Below are positions 8,015-15,720 of a DNA stretch of 19,600 bases, piece by piece; the stretch's first letter is position 1; each line of letters starts with the position of its first letter. The stretch comes from Actinomycetes bacterium. GTDB taxonomy: Bacteria; Actinomycetota; Actinomycetes; Actinomycetales; Cellulomonadaceae. The stretch spans positions 1-19,600 of the forward strand of contig JAEWQZ010000052.1 in NCBI GenBank assembly GCA_023460255.1, read 5' to 3'. Below the pieces are notes generated by a model. That model was not told where the DNA came from, searched no databases, and worked only from the letters and a program-made list of their open reading frames with translations. The position numbers and the translations under genes were made by a program.

Positions 8015-8058
8015 CGCCCCCGGCGCCCGGCCGTCGCCAGCGGCGCGAGGAGCGTCAG
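8011..8058. terminator. Probable bidirectional terminator between convergent genes
   Basis: CTGACGC (8011-8017) pairs with GCGTCAG (8052-8058), and inside it GCGCC (8023-8027) pairs with GGCGC (8042-8046). The outer arms contain the stop codons of both convergent genes. No T-tract is present. Confidence 0.45.
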
Positions 8059-9014
8059 CGCCCGATGCCCGCCCGCACCACGTTCAGCGGCGGGCGCCCC
8101 GCCACGAGCTCCGCGAGCTGGCGACGCAGCAGGTCCGCGAGCCGCGGCGTCGTCGCGTCCGTGTACCCGCCGACGTGCGGCGTGACGATCACCCCGGGGG
8201 CGTGCCACAGCGGGTGGTCGACGGGCAGCGGCTCCGGGTCCGTCACGTCCAGCGCCGCCCGCAGCCGGCCGGCGGTCACCTCCGCCAGCAGCGCGTCGGT
8301 GTCCACCACCCGTCCCCGCCCGACGTTGACCAGCAGGGCGTCGTCGGGCATCGCCGCGAGGAACCGAGCGTCGACGAGCAGCTCCGTCGACGCCGTCAGC
8401 GGCAGGACGACGACCACGGCGTCCACAGCCGGCAGCAGCCCGTGCACCTCGTCGACGCCGTGCACCCGCACGGGCCCGTCCGTCCGGGCGCGTGCAGCCA
8501 CCGGGACGACATCGACCTCGAAGGCTCGGAGCCTGCTCGCCACCGCCGCACCGATCGAGCCGTACCCGAGCACCATCACGCGGCGGTCGGCCAGCGACGA
8601 GCGCAGCCGTGGCGCCCACCGACCCTCCGCGGCGTCCCGCACGGCGTCGTCGATGCCGCGCTGCGAGGCCAGGAGCAGCGCCACCGCGAGCTCCGCGGTC
8701 CCGGCGTCGTGCACGCCGCGCCCGTTGCACACGGTGACCTCGTCCCGCACGTACGGCAGGGCGTGCTCGTAGCCGGCGCTGGGCAGCTGGACGACGGCCA
8801 GCCGCGGGAGGTCCGAGAGCCGGGCGAGCAGGGTCGGGCTCGCCCCGTAGTTCGGCACCACGACGACGTCGACGTCCTCCGGCGCCACCGGCGACCCGGA
8901 CCCAGCCAGGGGGCCGGCCACGTCCCACCGGACGACCCGCGCGCCGTCGGGCACGCCGGCGGCGACCAGCGCGTCGAGCACCTCGTCGTGCGCGACGGTC
9001 ATCGTCACCGTCAC
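8055..9014 (-). CDS. D-isomer-specific 2-hydroxyacid dehydrogenase
   Basis: 319 residues. NAD(P)-dependent oxidoreductase interconverting a 2-hydroxy acid and a 2-keto acid; the substrate is unknown. The Rossmann motif GYGSIG (150-155) follows VMVL. The catalytic set is intact: Arg233 (VGRGRVVD), Glu261 (DVTDPEPLP) and His280 (TPHVGG). There is no ACT or other regulatory domain, so it is not a full SerA; phosphoglycerate, glyoxylate/hydroxypyruvate or another keto acid are all possible. The GTG at 9014 overlaps the stop of the acetyltransferase gene as GTGA, which decides the start over GTG 9008 and ATG 9002. Last gene of the gat operon. Confidence 0.93.
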   Translation of the reverse strand: MTVTMTVAHDEVLDALVAAGVPDGARVVRWDVAGPLAGSGSPVAPEDVDVVVVPNYGASPTLLARLSDLPRLAVVQLPSAGYEHALPYVRDEVTVCNGRGVHDAGTAELAVALLLASQRGIDDAVRDAAEGRWAPRLRSSLADRRVMVLGYGSIGAAVASRLRAFEVDVVPVAARARTDGPVRVHGVDEVHGLLPAVDAVVVVLPLTASTELLVDARFLAAMPDDALLVNVGRGRVVDTDALLAEVTAGRLRAALDVTDPEPLPVDHPLWHAPGVIVTPHVGGYTDATTPRLADLLRRQLAELVAGRPPLNVVRAGIGR

Positions 9015-9574
9015 GGGGCCCCCGTCGCGTGCGCCAGCCGGTAGTCCTCCTCGAGGATCGCCATGACGATGGTGTCGCACCAGAAGTCGCCGTCGCGGTG
9101 GGTCTCGCGCAGCCGGCCCTCCTCGACGAACCCCAGGCTCTCGTAGAGGATCCGCGCGCGCGGGTTGATGCTCAGCACGTCGAGGGACACCCGGTGCAGG
9201 CCGAGCCCGGCGGGTGGGTCGGCGAAGGCCTGCGCAAGCACCAGCGAGATGGACTCCCGGCCGAAGCCGCGGCCGCGCTGGCCGGGGCGCATGGCCATCC
9301 GCAGGTTCGCCCGGGCATCCTCGGGGACGACCTGGTTGAGCACGATCTCGCCGAGGTACTCGTCGGTGCCGTGGGTGATCGCCCAGTCCATCCGGCGCGG
9401 CAGCGACGCGGCGCGTGCGCACCAGGCGCCCAGCTCCTCGCGGGACTCCGCCGGCCGACGACCCGTCAGCCGGATCCCCTCCGGGTCCGTGACCATCTCC
9501 CACATGGCGTCGGCGTCGTCGGCCCGGATCGGCCGCAGGGTGATGAGCTCACCGCGCAGGACGGGGGTCTCCAT
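9011..9574 (-). CDS. GNAT-family N-acetyltransferase, RimJ/RimL-like
   Basis: 187 residues. The start ETPVLRGELITLRPIRADDADAMW is typical of acetyltransferase_3 (RimJ/RimL-type) proteins. The acetyl-CoA loop is QRGRGFG (99-105), preceded by the NLRMAMRP strand. The C-terminal YESLGFVEEGRLRETHRDGDFWCDTIVMAIL is also characteristic. The substrate, a protein N-terminus or a small amine, cannot be assigned. It starts 11 nt after the gatB stop with a G-rich potential ribosome site, and its stop overlaps the dehydrogenase start, so it is expressed with gatCAB. Confidence 0.92.
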   Translation of the reverse strand: METPVLRGELITLRPIRADDADAMWEMVTDPEGIRLTGRRPAESREELGAWCARAASLPRRMDWAITHGTDEYLGEIVLNQVVPEDARANLRMAMRPGQRGRGFGRESISLVLAQAFADPPAGLGLHRVSLDVLSINPRARILYESLGFVEEGRLRETHRDGDFWCDTIVMAILEEDYRLAHATGAP

Positions 9575-9585
9575 GCCGGCCCCCG

Positions 9586-11094
9586 TCAGCCCTTGACCCG
9601 CTCGAGCACGAGCTCGCGGACCCGGCCGGCGTCGGCCTGCCCCCGCGTCGCCTTCATGACCGCGCCGATGATGGCGCCGACCGGCCCGAGGTTGCCCGAC
9701 CGGATCTTCTCGGCCACGTCCGGCTGCGCGGCGAGCGCCTCGTCGACGGCCGCCAGCAGCGCACCGTCGTCGGAGACGATCTCCAGCCCCCGGGCCGAGG
9801 CGACCTGCTCGGGTCCGCCCTCCCCCGCGAGCACGCCGGCCAGCACCTGCCGGGCGAGCTTGTCGTTGAGGCGCCCGGAGTCGACGAGCCCCTGCAGCTC
9901 CGCGACCTGCGCCGGCGTGACGGACAGCTCCTCCAGCGCCACGCCCTCCGCGTTGGCCGTCCGGGCGAGCTCGCCCATCCACCACTTGCGCGCCGCGGCG
10001 GGCGAGGCGCCCACCGCGACGGTCGTCTCGATGAGGTCCACGGCGCCCGCGTTGACGACGTCGCGCATCTCGGCGTCGGCGTAGCCCCACTCCACCTGGA
10101 GCCTGCGGCGCCGGGCGGCCGGCATCTCGGGCAGCCGCGCCCGCAGCGAGGCGACCCACTCCCGGCTCGGCACGAGCGGCACGAGGTCGGGCTCCGGGAA
10201 GTACCGGTAGTCCTCGGCATCGGACTTCACCCGGCCGGCCGTGGTGATGCCGGTGTCCTCGTGCCAGTGGCGCGTCTCCTGGACGACGGAGGCACCCGCG
10301 TCGAGCACGGCTGCCTGACGCGAGATCTCGTAGCGCACCGCCCGCTCCACCGACCGGAACGAGTTGACGTTCTTGGTCTCGGTCCGCGTGCCCAGGGGCG
10401 CCCCGGGTGAGGGGCGCAGCGACACGTTGACGTCGGCACGCACGTTCCCCCGCTCCATCCGCGCCTCGGACACACCGAGGGCGCGGAACAGGTCCCGCAG
10501 CGTCTGCACGTACGCCCGCGCGACCTCCGGCGCCCGCGCGCCGACGCCGGTGATGGGCTTGGTGACGATCTCCACCAGCGGCACGCCGGCGCGGTTGTAG
10601 TCCACCAGGGAGTACTCGGCGCCGTGGATCCGTCCAGTGGCCCCGCCGACGTGCGTGTTCTTGCCGGCGTCCTCCTCCATGTGCGCGCGCTCGATCTCCA
10701 CCCGCACGACCGTGCCGTCCTCGAGCTCGACGTCCAGCCAGCCGTCGTGCGCGATCGGCTCGTCGTACTGGCTGATCTGGTAGTTCTTCGGCACGTCCGG
10801 GTAGAAGTAGTTCTTCCGCGCGAAGCGGCAGAGCTCGGCGATCTCGCAGTTCAGCGCCAGGCCGATGAGCACGGCGTACTCGACGGCCTTCTCGTTGACC
10901 ACCGGCAGCGCGCCGGGCAGGCCCAGGGACACCGGGGTGGTCGCGCTGTTCGGCTCGTCGCCGAAGGCCTGCGGGGCGCCGTCGAACATCTTGGTCGCGG
11001 TGCCGAGCTCGACGTGCACCTCGATCCCGATCACGGGGTCGAAGCGCCGGGTGGCGTCGTCGTAGTCCACCAGCGGCGTGGCCTCCGTCGTCAT
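9586..11094 (-). CDS. gatB: Asp/Glu-tRNA amidotransferase subunit B
   Basis: Binds the misacylated Glu-tRNA(Gln) and/or Asp-tRNA(Asn), phosphorylates the acid and uses ammonia channelled from GatA. 502 residues, usual length. Landmarks are VIGIEVHVEL (21-30), RADVNVSLRP, TETKNVNSFRSVERAV and DYRYFPEPDLVPL, with a C-terminal YqeY-like tRNA-binding tail ending in GAIIGAVMKAT. ATG 11094 overlaps the gatA stop as ATGA, so I prefer it to an in-frame start 48 bases upstream inside gatA. Confidence 0.97.
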   Translation of the reverse strand: MTTEATPLVDYDDATRRFDPVIGIEVHVELGTATKMFDGAPQAFGDEPNSATTPVSLGLPGALPVVNEKAVEYAVLIGLALNCEIAELCRFARKNYFYPDVPKNYQISQYDEPIAHDGWLDVELEDGTVVRVEIERAHMEEDAGKNTHVGGATGRIHGAEYSLVDYNRAGVPLVEIVTKPITGVGARAPEVARAYVQTLRDLFRALGVSEARMERGNVRADVNVSLRPSPGAPLGTRTETKNVNSFRSVERAVRYEISRQAAVLDAGASVVQETRHWHEDTGITTAGRVKSDAEDYRYFPEPDLVPLVPSREWVASLRARLPEMPAARRRRLQVEWGYADAEMRDVVNAGAVDLIETTVAVGASPAAARKWWMGELARTANAEGVALEELSVTPAQVAELQGLVDSGRLNDKLARQVLAGVLAGEGGPEQVASARGLEIVSDDGALLAAVDEALAAQPDVAEKIRSGNLGPVGAIIGAVMKATRGQADAGRVRELVLERVKG

Positions 11095-12602
11095 CGGGTC
11101 ACCTCCAGCTCGGGGGCCGACGCCAGCAGCGGCCCGCCCCACCGTGCCTCGAGCAGCGTCTCCAGGGCGGCCGCCACCCGGTAGAGCCGGTCGTCGGCCT
11201 TCGCCGGGGCGAGCACCTGGAGCCCGACGGGCAGCCCCGCGTCGAGCCCGTTCGGCACCGAGATGCCCGGCACCCCCGCGAGGTTCGCGGGGATCGTGGC
11301 GACGTCGTTGAGGTACATGGCCATCGGGTCGTCGAGCTTCTCCCCCAGCCGGAACGCCGTCGTCGGGGCGGTCGGCGAGACGATCGCGTCCACCTGCTCG
11401 AACGCGGCTGTGAAGTCGCGCTGGACGAGGGTGCGGACCTTCTGCGCGCTGCCGTAGTAGGCGTCGTAGTAGCCGGCGGACAGCGCGTAGGTGCCCAGGA
11501 TCACTCGACGCTTGACCTCGTCCCCGAAACCGGCCCCGCGGGTCGCGGACATCACACGCTCGGCGGTCACCGGGCCCTCGGCGGGCTCGACCCGCAGGCC
11601 GTAGCGCATCCCGTCGAACTTGGCGAGGTTGCTCGACGCCTCGCTCGGCATGATCAGGTAGTACGCCGCCAGTGCGGACTCGAAGCTCGGGCAGCCGACC
11701 TCGACGATCTCGGCGCCCGCCTTCTCGAGCAGCTCCAGGGACTCCTCGAAGCGGGCCCGCACGCCGGGCTGGTAGCCCTCCCCGCCCAGCTCGCGCACGA
11801 CGCCGAGGCGCACCCCTGTCAGGTCGCCGGTCGCGCCGGCCCGTGCGGCGCCGACGACGTCGGGCATCGGGTCGGGCAGCGACGTCGAGTCCCGCGGGTC
11901 GTGGCCCCCGATGAGCGCGTGCAGGAGGGCGGCGTCCAGCACCGTCCTCGTGACCGGGCCCGCCTGGTCCAACGACGACGCCATCGCGATGAGGCCGTAC
12001 CGGGACACCCCGCCGTACGTGGGCTTGGTGCCCACAGTGCCGGTCACGGCGGCGGGCTGACGGATCGAGCCGCCAGTGTCGGTGCCGATGGCCAGCGGCG
12101 CCTCGTACGCGGCGACGGCCGCGGCGCTACCGCCCCCGGAGCCGCCCGGGATGCGGTCGAGGTCCCACGGGTTGTGGGTGTTGCCGTAGGCGGAGTGCTC
12201 GGTGGAGGAGCCCATGGCGAACTCGTCCATGTTGGTCTTGCCGAGGATCGGCAGCCGGGCGGCCTTGATCCGCTCGACCAGCGTCGCGTCGTACGGCGGC
12301 ACCCAGCCCTGGAGGATCCGCGACCCGGCCGTCGTCGGCAACCCCTTGGTCACGACGACGTCCTTGATCGCGATGGGCACGCCGGCGAGCGGGTGGAGCT
12401 CCTCGCCCGCGGCGCGGCGCGCGTCGACGTCGGCGGCGGTGGCGAGCGCCTCGTCGTGCGCCACGTGCAGGAAGGCGTGCACGGCGTCGTCGACGGCGGC
12501 GATGCGGTCCAGGTGCGCGCGCGTGGCCTCGACGCTCGAGACGTCGCCCGCCGCCAGGCGCTCCGCGAGCGCGGCGGCCGTGAGCCGTGTCAGGTCGCTC
12601 AC
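11091..12602 (-). CDS. gatA: Asp/Glu-tRNA amidotransferase subunit A (amidase)
   Basis: Glutaminase subunit of GatCAB, amidase-signature family, 503 residues. It releases ammonia from glutamine for transamidation. The Ser-cisSer-Lys triad is complete: Lys80 (IAIKDVVVT), Ser155 (GGSGGGSAAAV) and Ser179 (GTDTGGSIRQPAA). GTG at 12602 overlaps the gatC stop as GTGA, so translation is probably coupled to gatC. Confidence 0.97.
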   Translation of the reverse strand: MSDLTRLTAAALAERLAAGDVSSVEATRAHLDRIAAVDDAVHAFLHVAHDEALATAADVDARRAAGEELHPLAGVPIAIKDVVVTKGLPTTAGSRILQGWVPPYDATLVERIKAARLPILGKTNMDEFAMGSSTEHSAYGNTHNPWDLDRIPGGSGGGSAAAVAAYEAPLAIGTDTGGSIRQPAAVTGTVGTKPTYGGVSRYGLIAMASSLDQAGPVTRTVLDAALLHALIGGHDPRDSTSLPDPMPDVVGAARAGATGDLTGVRLGVVRELGGEGYQPGVRARFEESLELLEKAGAEIVEVGCPSFESALAAYYLIMPSEASSNLAKFDGMRYGLRVEPAEGPVTAERVMSATRGAGFGDEVKRRVILGTYALSAGYYDAYYGSAQKVRTLVQRDFTAAFEQVDAIVSPTAPTTAFRLGEKLDDPMAMYLNDVATIPANLAGVPGISVPNGLDAGLPVGLQVLAPAKADDRLYRVAAALETLLEARWGGPLLASAPELEVTR

Positions 12603-12898
12603 GCGTCCTCCCCCAGGATCTGCGGGACCGCGAAGCGGCCCTCCTCGGCCGACGGCGCCGCCGCGAGGGCCTCCGTCGCCGCCAGGGGCTCGACCACCTC
12701 GTCCGCCCGCATGACGTTGTGCAGCGGCAGCGGGTGGCTGGTCGCGGGGACGTCGGCGGTGGCCACCCGGCTCACCGTCGCCACGGCCTCGACGATGACG
12801 TCGAGCTCGGACGCCAACCGCGTCAGCTCGGGGTCGGTGAGATCGATGCGGGCCAGTCCGGCCAGGCGCGCGACCTCCTCACGGGAGATGGTGGACAT
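12599..12898 (-). CDS. gatC: Asp/Glu-tRNA amidotransferase subunit C
   Basis: Small stabilising subunit that wraps around the GatA-GatB interface. It has 99 residues. The N-terminal helix ISREEVARLAGLARIDLTDPEL is the family hallmark, and the middle segment ATSHPLPLHNVMRADEV matches the conserved loop. First gene of the operon. The ATG at 12898 lies 7 nt after a TAGACT box, so the mRNA is probably leaderless. Confidence 0.95.
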   Translation of the reverse strand: MSTISREEVARLAGLARIDLTDPELTRLASELDVIVEAVATVSRVATADVPATSHPLPLHNVMRADEVVEPLAATEALAAAPSAEEGRFAVPQILGEDA

Positions 12899-12905
12899 GC
12901 CGGCG

Positions 12906-12911
12906 AGTCTA
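12906..12911 (-). promoter_or_regulatory. -10 box of the gat operon, leaderless arrangement
   Basis: TAGACT on the minus strand ends 7 nt before the gatC ATG. It is identical to the hexamers before ilvD and the gene at 16422. No clear -35 is seen. Confidence 0.6.
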
Positions 12912-12957
12912 GTGGGGGCACATGTCGGCGAGATGTCGCCCGGACGCCCTCCCCGGA

Positions 12958-12975
12958 GGTAGGGCTGGCCCTACC
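12958..12975. promoter_or_regulatory. Perfect inverted repeat in the gatC/sensor-kinase intergenic region
   Basis: GGTAGGG (12958-12964) and CCCTACC (12969-12975) flank CTGG. The centre lies about 66 bp before the histidine kinase start and about 69 bp before gatC. The size and symmetry suit a dimeric regulator. The adjacent NarL-type response regulator is the obvious candidate, but this is inference. Confidence 0.55.
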
Positions 12976-12992
12976 CTGGATCGGCCCGCCCA

Positions 12993-13006
12993 CCGGATCG
13001 ATCCGG
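12993..13006. promoter_or_regulatory. Second palindrome before the histidine kinase
   Basis: CCGGATCGATCCGG is a perfect 14-bp palindrome. It covers the -35 position relative to a weak -10 (GACGAT, 13021-13026) that ends 6 nt before the kinase ATG. It may be an operator, or chance in GC-rich DNA. Confidence 0.35.
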
Positions 13007-13032
13007 GCGGCGCACGCCGCGACGATCGGTGC

Positions 13033-14430
13033 ATGACCTCGATGCCAGTCACCACGCCACCCACGCCACCCACGCCCACGCCACCCCCAGCCGACGACGC
13101 CGAGGGGTACCCCACCGAGGACACCACGGCCTGGGGTGCCGGGCACCCGTCGGCCGCCGAGGGCCCGGTCGTCTACGGCCGACCGCTCGGCGAGGTGCTC
13201 GCCCAGACCGGCCGCGACTCCGTGTTCCTGCTCGTCGCGTTCCCCGTCGCGCTCGCGTCGTTCATCCTGCTCGTCACGGGCGTCAGCCTCGCGATCGGCC
13301 TCGCCGTCGTCTGGGTGGGCATCCCGATCGGCGCGGCCACCCTGGGCCTGGCGGTGGGGTTCGAGAAGCTCGAGCGGACCCGCCTCGCCGCCCGCGGCAC
13401 GAGCCTCGCCCCCGTCGTCTACGCGCCCGTGCCGGGCGTGGGGCTGCGCGCCCAGCTCCAGCGGATGGCCGACCCGAAGCGCTGGGCGGCCGTCCTGCAC
13501 GGCGTCCTCGTGCTCGTCGTCTCGACCTTCACGTGGTCCGTGCTGGTCACGTGGTGGGCCGGCGCCCTCGGCGGGCTCACCTACTGGTTCTGGGAGCGCT
13601 GGCTGCCCGAGGACAACACGGGCCTGGCCGACCTCCTCGCGCTGCCGATCACCGACGCGCAGGTCAACCTCGTCCTCGGCGTGGCCTTCGCGCTGACGCT
13701 CCCGCCCGTGACGGCCTGGTGCACCCGCCTGCACGTCGTCCTCGCCACGTGGCTCCTCACCGGCTCGTCCCGACGCGCGCTGGCGGCTCAGGTCTCCGAC
13801 CTCACCGCGCGCCGGGCCGCCGCCGCGGCCGCGGAGACCGCCTCGCTGCGCCGCCTGGAGCGGGACATCCACGACGGCCCGCAGCAGCGGCTCGTACGGC
13901 TCGGCATGGACCTGTCGACCGCCGAGCGGCGTCTCGACGACGACCCCGAGGCGGCTCGTCGGCTGCTTGCCGAGGCGCGCGCGCAGGCCGCGGAGACGCT
14001 CGCCGAGCTGCGCGTCCTGTCCCGCGGCATCGCCCCGCCGATCCTCGCCGACCGCGGGCTGGCCGCGGCGCTCGCCGCGGTGGCGGCACGCTCGACGGTG
14101 CCGACGAGCGTGGAGGTCCAGCTCGGCGAGGCCCGCCCGGCGCCGGCCGTGGAGAGCGCCGCGTACTTCGTGGTCACCGAGTCGCTCGCGAACGTGGCCA
14201 AGCACTCGGGTGCGAGCCTCGCCGTCGTCCGGGCCTCGACCGCCGGCGAGGGCCCCGAGCGGGTGCTGTCCGTCGAGGTCGTCGACGACGGGGTGGGCGG
14301 CGCGGACCCGGCCAAGGGGCACGGTCTGGCCGGTCTGGTCGACCGGGTCGAGGGCATCGGCGGCCTGCTCGACGTGTCGAGCCCGCCCGGCGGCCCGACG
14401 CTGGTGCGCGCGACGCTCCCCTGGGACTGA
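13033..14430 (+). CDS. Two-component sensor histidine kinase with four-helix sensor domain
   Basis: 465 residues. Residues 1-45 are a Pro/Thr-rich, probably disordered cytoplasmic tail. Membrane segments lie near 62-85, 86-108, 152-178 and 210-242, matching the Pfam 'Sensor' type input domain. A coiled linker (246-272) leads to a HisKA_3 dimerisation domain with phosphoacceptor His280 in ERDIHDGPQQRLV. The ATPase domain follows, with N-box ESLANVAKHS (383-392), DDGVGG (418-423) and GHGLAGL (429-435). There is little extracellular sequence, so it probably senses something in or at the membrane. ATG 13033 is preferred over upstream in-frame starts, which would run through the palindromes. Paired with the response regulator downstream. 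Confidence 0.93.
   Translation: MTSMPVTTPPTPPTPTPPPADDAEGYPTEDTTAWGAGHPSAAEGPVVYGRPLGEVLAQTGRDSVFLLVAFPVALASFILLVTGVSLAIGLAVVWVGIPIGAATLGLAVGFEKLERTRLAARGTSLAPVVYAPVPGVGLRAQLQRMADPKRWAAVLHGVLVLVVSTFTWSVLVTWWAGALGGLTYWFWERWLPEDNTGLADLLALPITDAQVNLVLGVAFALTLPPVTAWCTRLHVVLATWLLTGSSRRALAAQVSDLTARRAAAAAAETASLRRLERDIHDGPQQRLVRLGMDLSTAERRLDDDPEAARRLLAEARAQAAETLAELRVLSRGIAPPILADRGLAAALAAVAARSTVPTSVEVQLGEARPAPAVESAAYFVVTESLANVAKHSGASLAVVRASTAGEGPERVLSVEVVDDGVGGADPAKGHGLAGLVDRVEGIGGLLDVSSPPGGPTLVRATLPWD
13052..13086 (+). repeat. Thr-Pro coding microrepeat in the kinase N-terminus
   Basis: CCACGCCAC occurs twice in direct tandem (13052-13060, 13061-13069), followed by imperfect copies to 13086. It encodes the TPPTPPTPTPPP tail and could vary in length by slippage. 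Confidence 0.5.
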
Positions 14431-14434
14431 CGTC

Positions 14435-14490
14435 CACGCTCTGCCCTGCCTGGCACGGCCCCGGCCCCGGCCCCGGCAGGGCAGAGTGTG
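14435..14490 (+). promoter_or_regulatory. Large hairpin between kinase and response-regulator genes
   Basis: CTCTGCCCTGCC (14439-14450) is perfectly complementary to GGCAGGGCAGAG (14475-14486). Beyond a G-U pair, three more base pairs (14435-14437 with 14488-14490) extend the stem to about 16 bp. The loop holds three perfect GGCCCC copies (14457-14474). The right arm ends three bases before the response-regulator ATG and contains its only Shine-Dalgarno-like purines. It could limit regulator translation, act as a partial terminator, or be a DNA-level operator. Confidence 0.6.
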
Positions 14491-14493
14491 CGC

Positions 14494-15150
14494 ATGCGCA
14501 TCCTGCTCGCCGAGGACTCCGTGCTCCTGCGCGAGGGGCTGGTGCGACTCCTCGTCGAGGCCGGGCACGAGGTGGTGGCGGCGGTCGACGAGGCCACGGC
14601 GATCGTGCCTGCGGCGCTCGAGCACTCACCCGACGTCGCCGTCGTGGACGTGCGGATGCCGCCGACGTTCACCGACGACGGGCTGCGGGCGGCGGTCGAG
14701 CTCCGCCGTGCCCTGCCCGGGACGGGCGTGCTCGTCCTCTCCCAGTACGTCGAGGAGTCCTACGCCCGGGACCTGCTCGCCGACGGGCGCGGCGGCGTCG
14801 GGTACCTGCTCAAGGACCGGGTGCAGGACCTCGACGCGCTCGCCGACGCGCTGGCCCGGGTCGCCGCCGGCGGCACCGCGCTGGACCCGGACGTCGTGGC
14901 CCAGCTCGTCGTCGCCCGGCGACGCGACGACCCGCTCGACGCCCTCACCGCGCGCGAGCGCGAGGTGCTGGTGCTCATGGCCGAGGGGCGCTCGAACGCC
15001 GCGATCGCCGACACGCTGGTGGTCAGCGCCGGCGCGGTCGAGAAGCACGTCGGCAACGTCTTCGCCAAGCTCGGGCTGCCACCGTCGGATTCCGACCACA
15101 GGCGGGTCCTGGCCGTGCTGACCTGGCTGCGGGCGCAGCCGGAGCGCTGA
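14494..15150 (+). CDS. NarL/LuxR-family response regulator
   Basis: 218 residues. The receiver domain (1-118) has acidic Glu7/Asp8, phosphoacceptor Asp52 (VAVVDVRMPP), Ser83 and Lys107 (GYLLKDR). The C-terminal LuxR-type HTH (149-195) reads LTAREREVLVLMAEGRSNAAIA then VEKHVGNVFAKLGL. Its partner is the kinase ending at 14430. I prefer ATG 14494 because family members begin MRILLAEDSVLLREGL; the in-frame GTG at 14488 adds two residues and lies in the hairpin stem. No ATPase or transporter target gene is adjacent, so the regulon is not evident; the palindromes at 12958-13006 suggest autoregulation. Confidence 0.93.
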   Translation: MRILLAEDSVLLREGLVRLLVEAGHEVVAAVDEATAIVPAALEHSPDVAVVDVRMPPTFTDDGLRAAVELRRALPGTGVLVLSQYVEESYARDLLADGRGGVGYLLKDRVQDLDALADALARVAAGGTALDPDVVAQLVVARRRDDPLDALTAREREVLVLMAEGRSNAAIADTLVVSAGAVEKHVGNVFAKLGLPPSDSDHRRVLAVLTWLRAQPER

Positions 15151-15160
15151 CCCTGGAGCG

Positions 15161-15607
15161 TCAGACGGCGACGTCGGCGGTGGCGCGCCGCACCAGCGCG
15201 AGCAGCGCGAGCGCGTACGCGTCGGCGGCGGTCTCGGCCCGATCCTCGCGCTCGCCCACATCCGGGCCCCGGGTCGTGACGACGAAGGTGGCCCGGCCGT
15301 CGGCGTCCTCGCGCCGCAGGGACACGAACACGGCGCCCAGGAGCTCGCGCAGCTGGTCCTCGCGCGGCAGCCAGAGGGCCTCGTCCTGGGCGACGGAGTC
15401 CAGCGCCCACTCCGTCGTGCCGTTGAAGCCGAGGACCGTCCCCGTCGGGTAGTGGTGCGCCTCGATGGTCATCTCGCTCAGGGTGAAGACCTGGCCGTCC
15501 ATCTCGGGCTGCGGGATGACGAACCGGTCCCCGGCGGCAGGCGTCCACCGCAGGCCCGCATCACGGAGGGCGACTGCGAGGCGCTCGGAGATCATCACCG
15601 GGATCAT
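15161..15607 (-). CDS. Conserved actinobacterial protein, family often labelled CpaE
   Basis: 148 residues, cytoplasmic, no signal or membrane segment. It contains a recognisable conserved core: LRWTPAAGDRFVIP, VFTLSEMTIE, GFNGTTEWALDSV, EALWLPREDQLRELLG and a C-terminal AADAYALALLAL helix. Close relatives are sometimes named pilus assembly protein CpaE, but there is no Walker/ParA motif, so I do not accept that function. The core is conserved enough to suggest a real role, currently unknown. ATG 15607 is used; ATG 15595 is an alternative. A weak GACACT box lies 6 nt before 15607. It converges with the response regulator. Confidence 0.8.
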   Translation of the reverse strand: MIPVMISERLAVALRDAGLRWTPAAGDRFVIPQPEMDGQVFTLSEMTIEAHHYPTGTVLGFNGTTEWALDSVAQDEALWLPREDQLRELLGAVFVSLRREDADGRATFVVTTRGPDVGEREDRAETAADAYALALLALVRRATADVAV

Positions 15608-15720
15608 GCCCCCAGTGTCTCCCGGGAGGGCCGGGACCGTCAGCCGGGCCGGTCACGGCCATGATCATCTGTGACGAAGGACCCTTGGTCGCGCCGCGAG
15701 CGACCCGGCACGGTGACACC

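Noticed and set aside
9015..9503. N-terminal extension of the 2-hydroxyacid dehydrogenase frame
   Set aside because: The extension lies inside the acetyltransferase gene in another frame. Family homology begins at the GTGA overlap at 9014.
11095..11142. Upstream start for gatB giving 518 residues
   Set aside because: It would add 16 non-conserved residues inside gatA; the ATGA overlap start at 11094 fits GatB proteins.
13052..13086. Possible CRISPR-like or satellite repeat
   Set aside because: The units are 9 bp, in frame and encode a Thr-Pro tail, with no spacers.
15147..15164. CTGAC/GTCAG inverted repeat between convergent genes
   Set aside because: Only 5 bp, and it arises naturally from two facing TGA stops; too weak to call a terminator.
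12823..15452. Long open frames on both strands over the two-component genes (600 and 807 codons)
   Set aside because: Low-complexity Arg/Ala/Gly translations overlapping a kinase and regulator with complete catalytic motifs.
15661..15720. Longer start for the Ddn-like protein
   Set aside because: The added 20 residues do not resemble the family N-terminus, and no suitable promoter or ribosome site precedes 15661.
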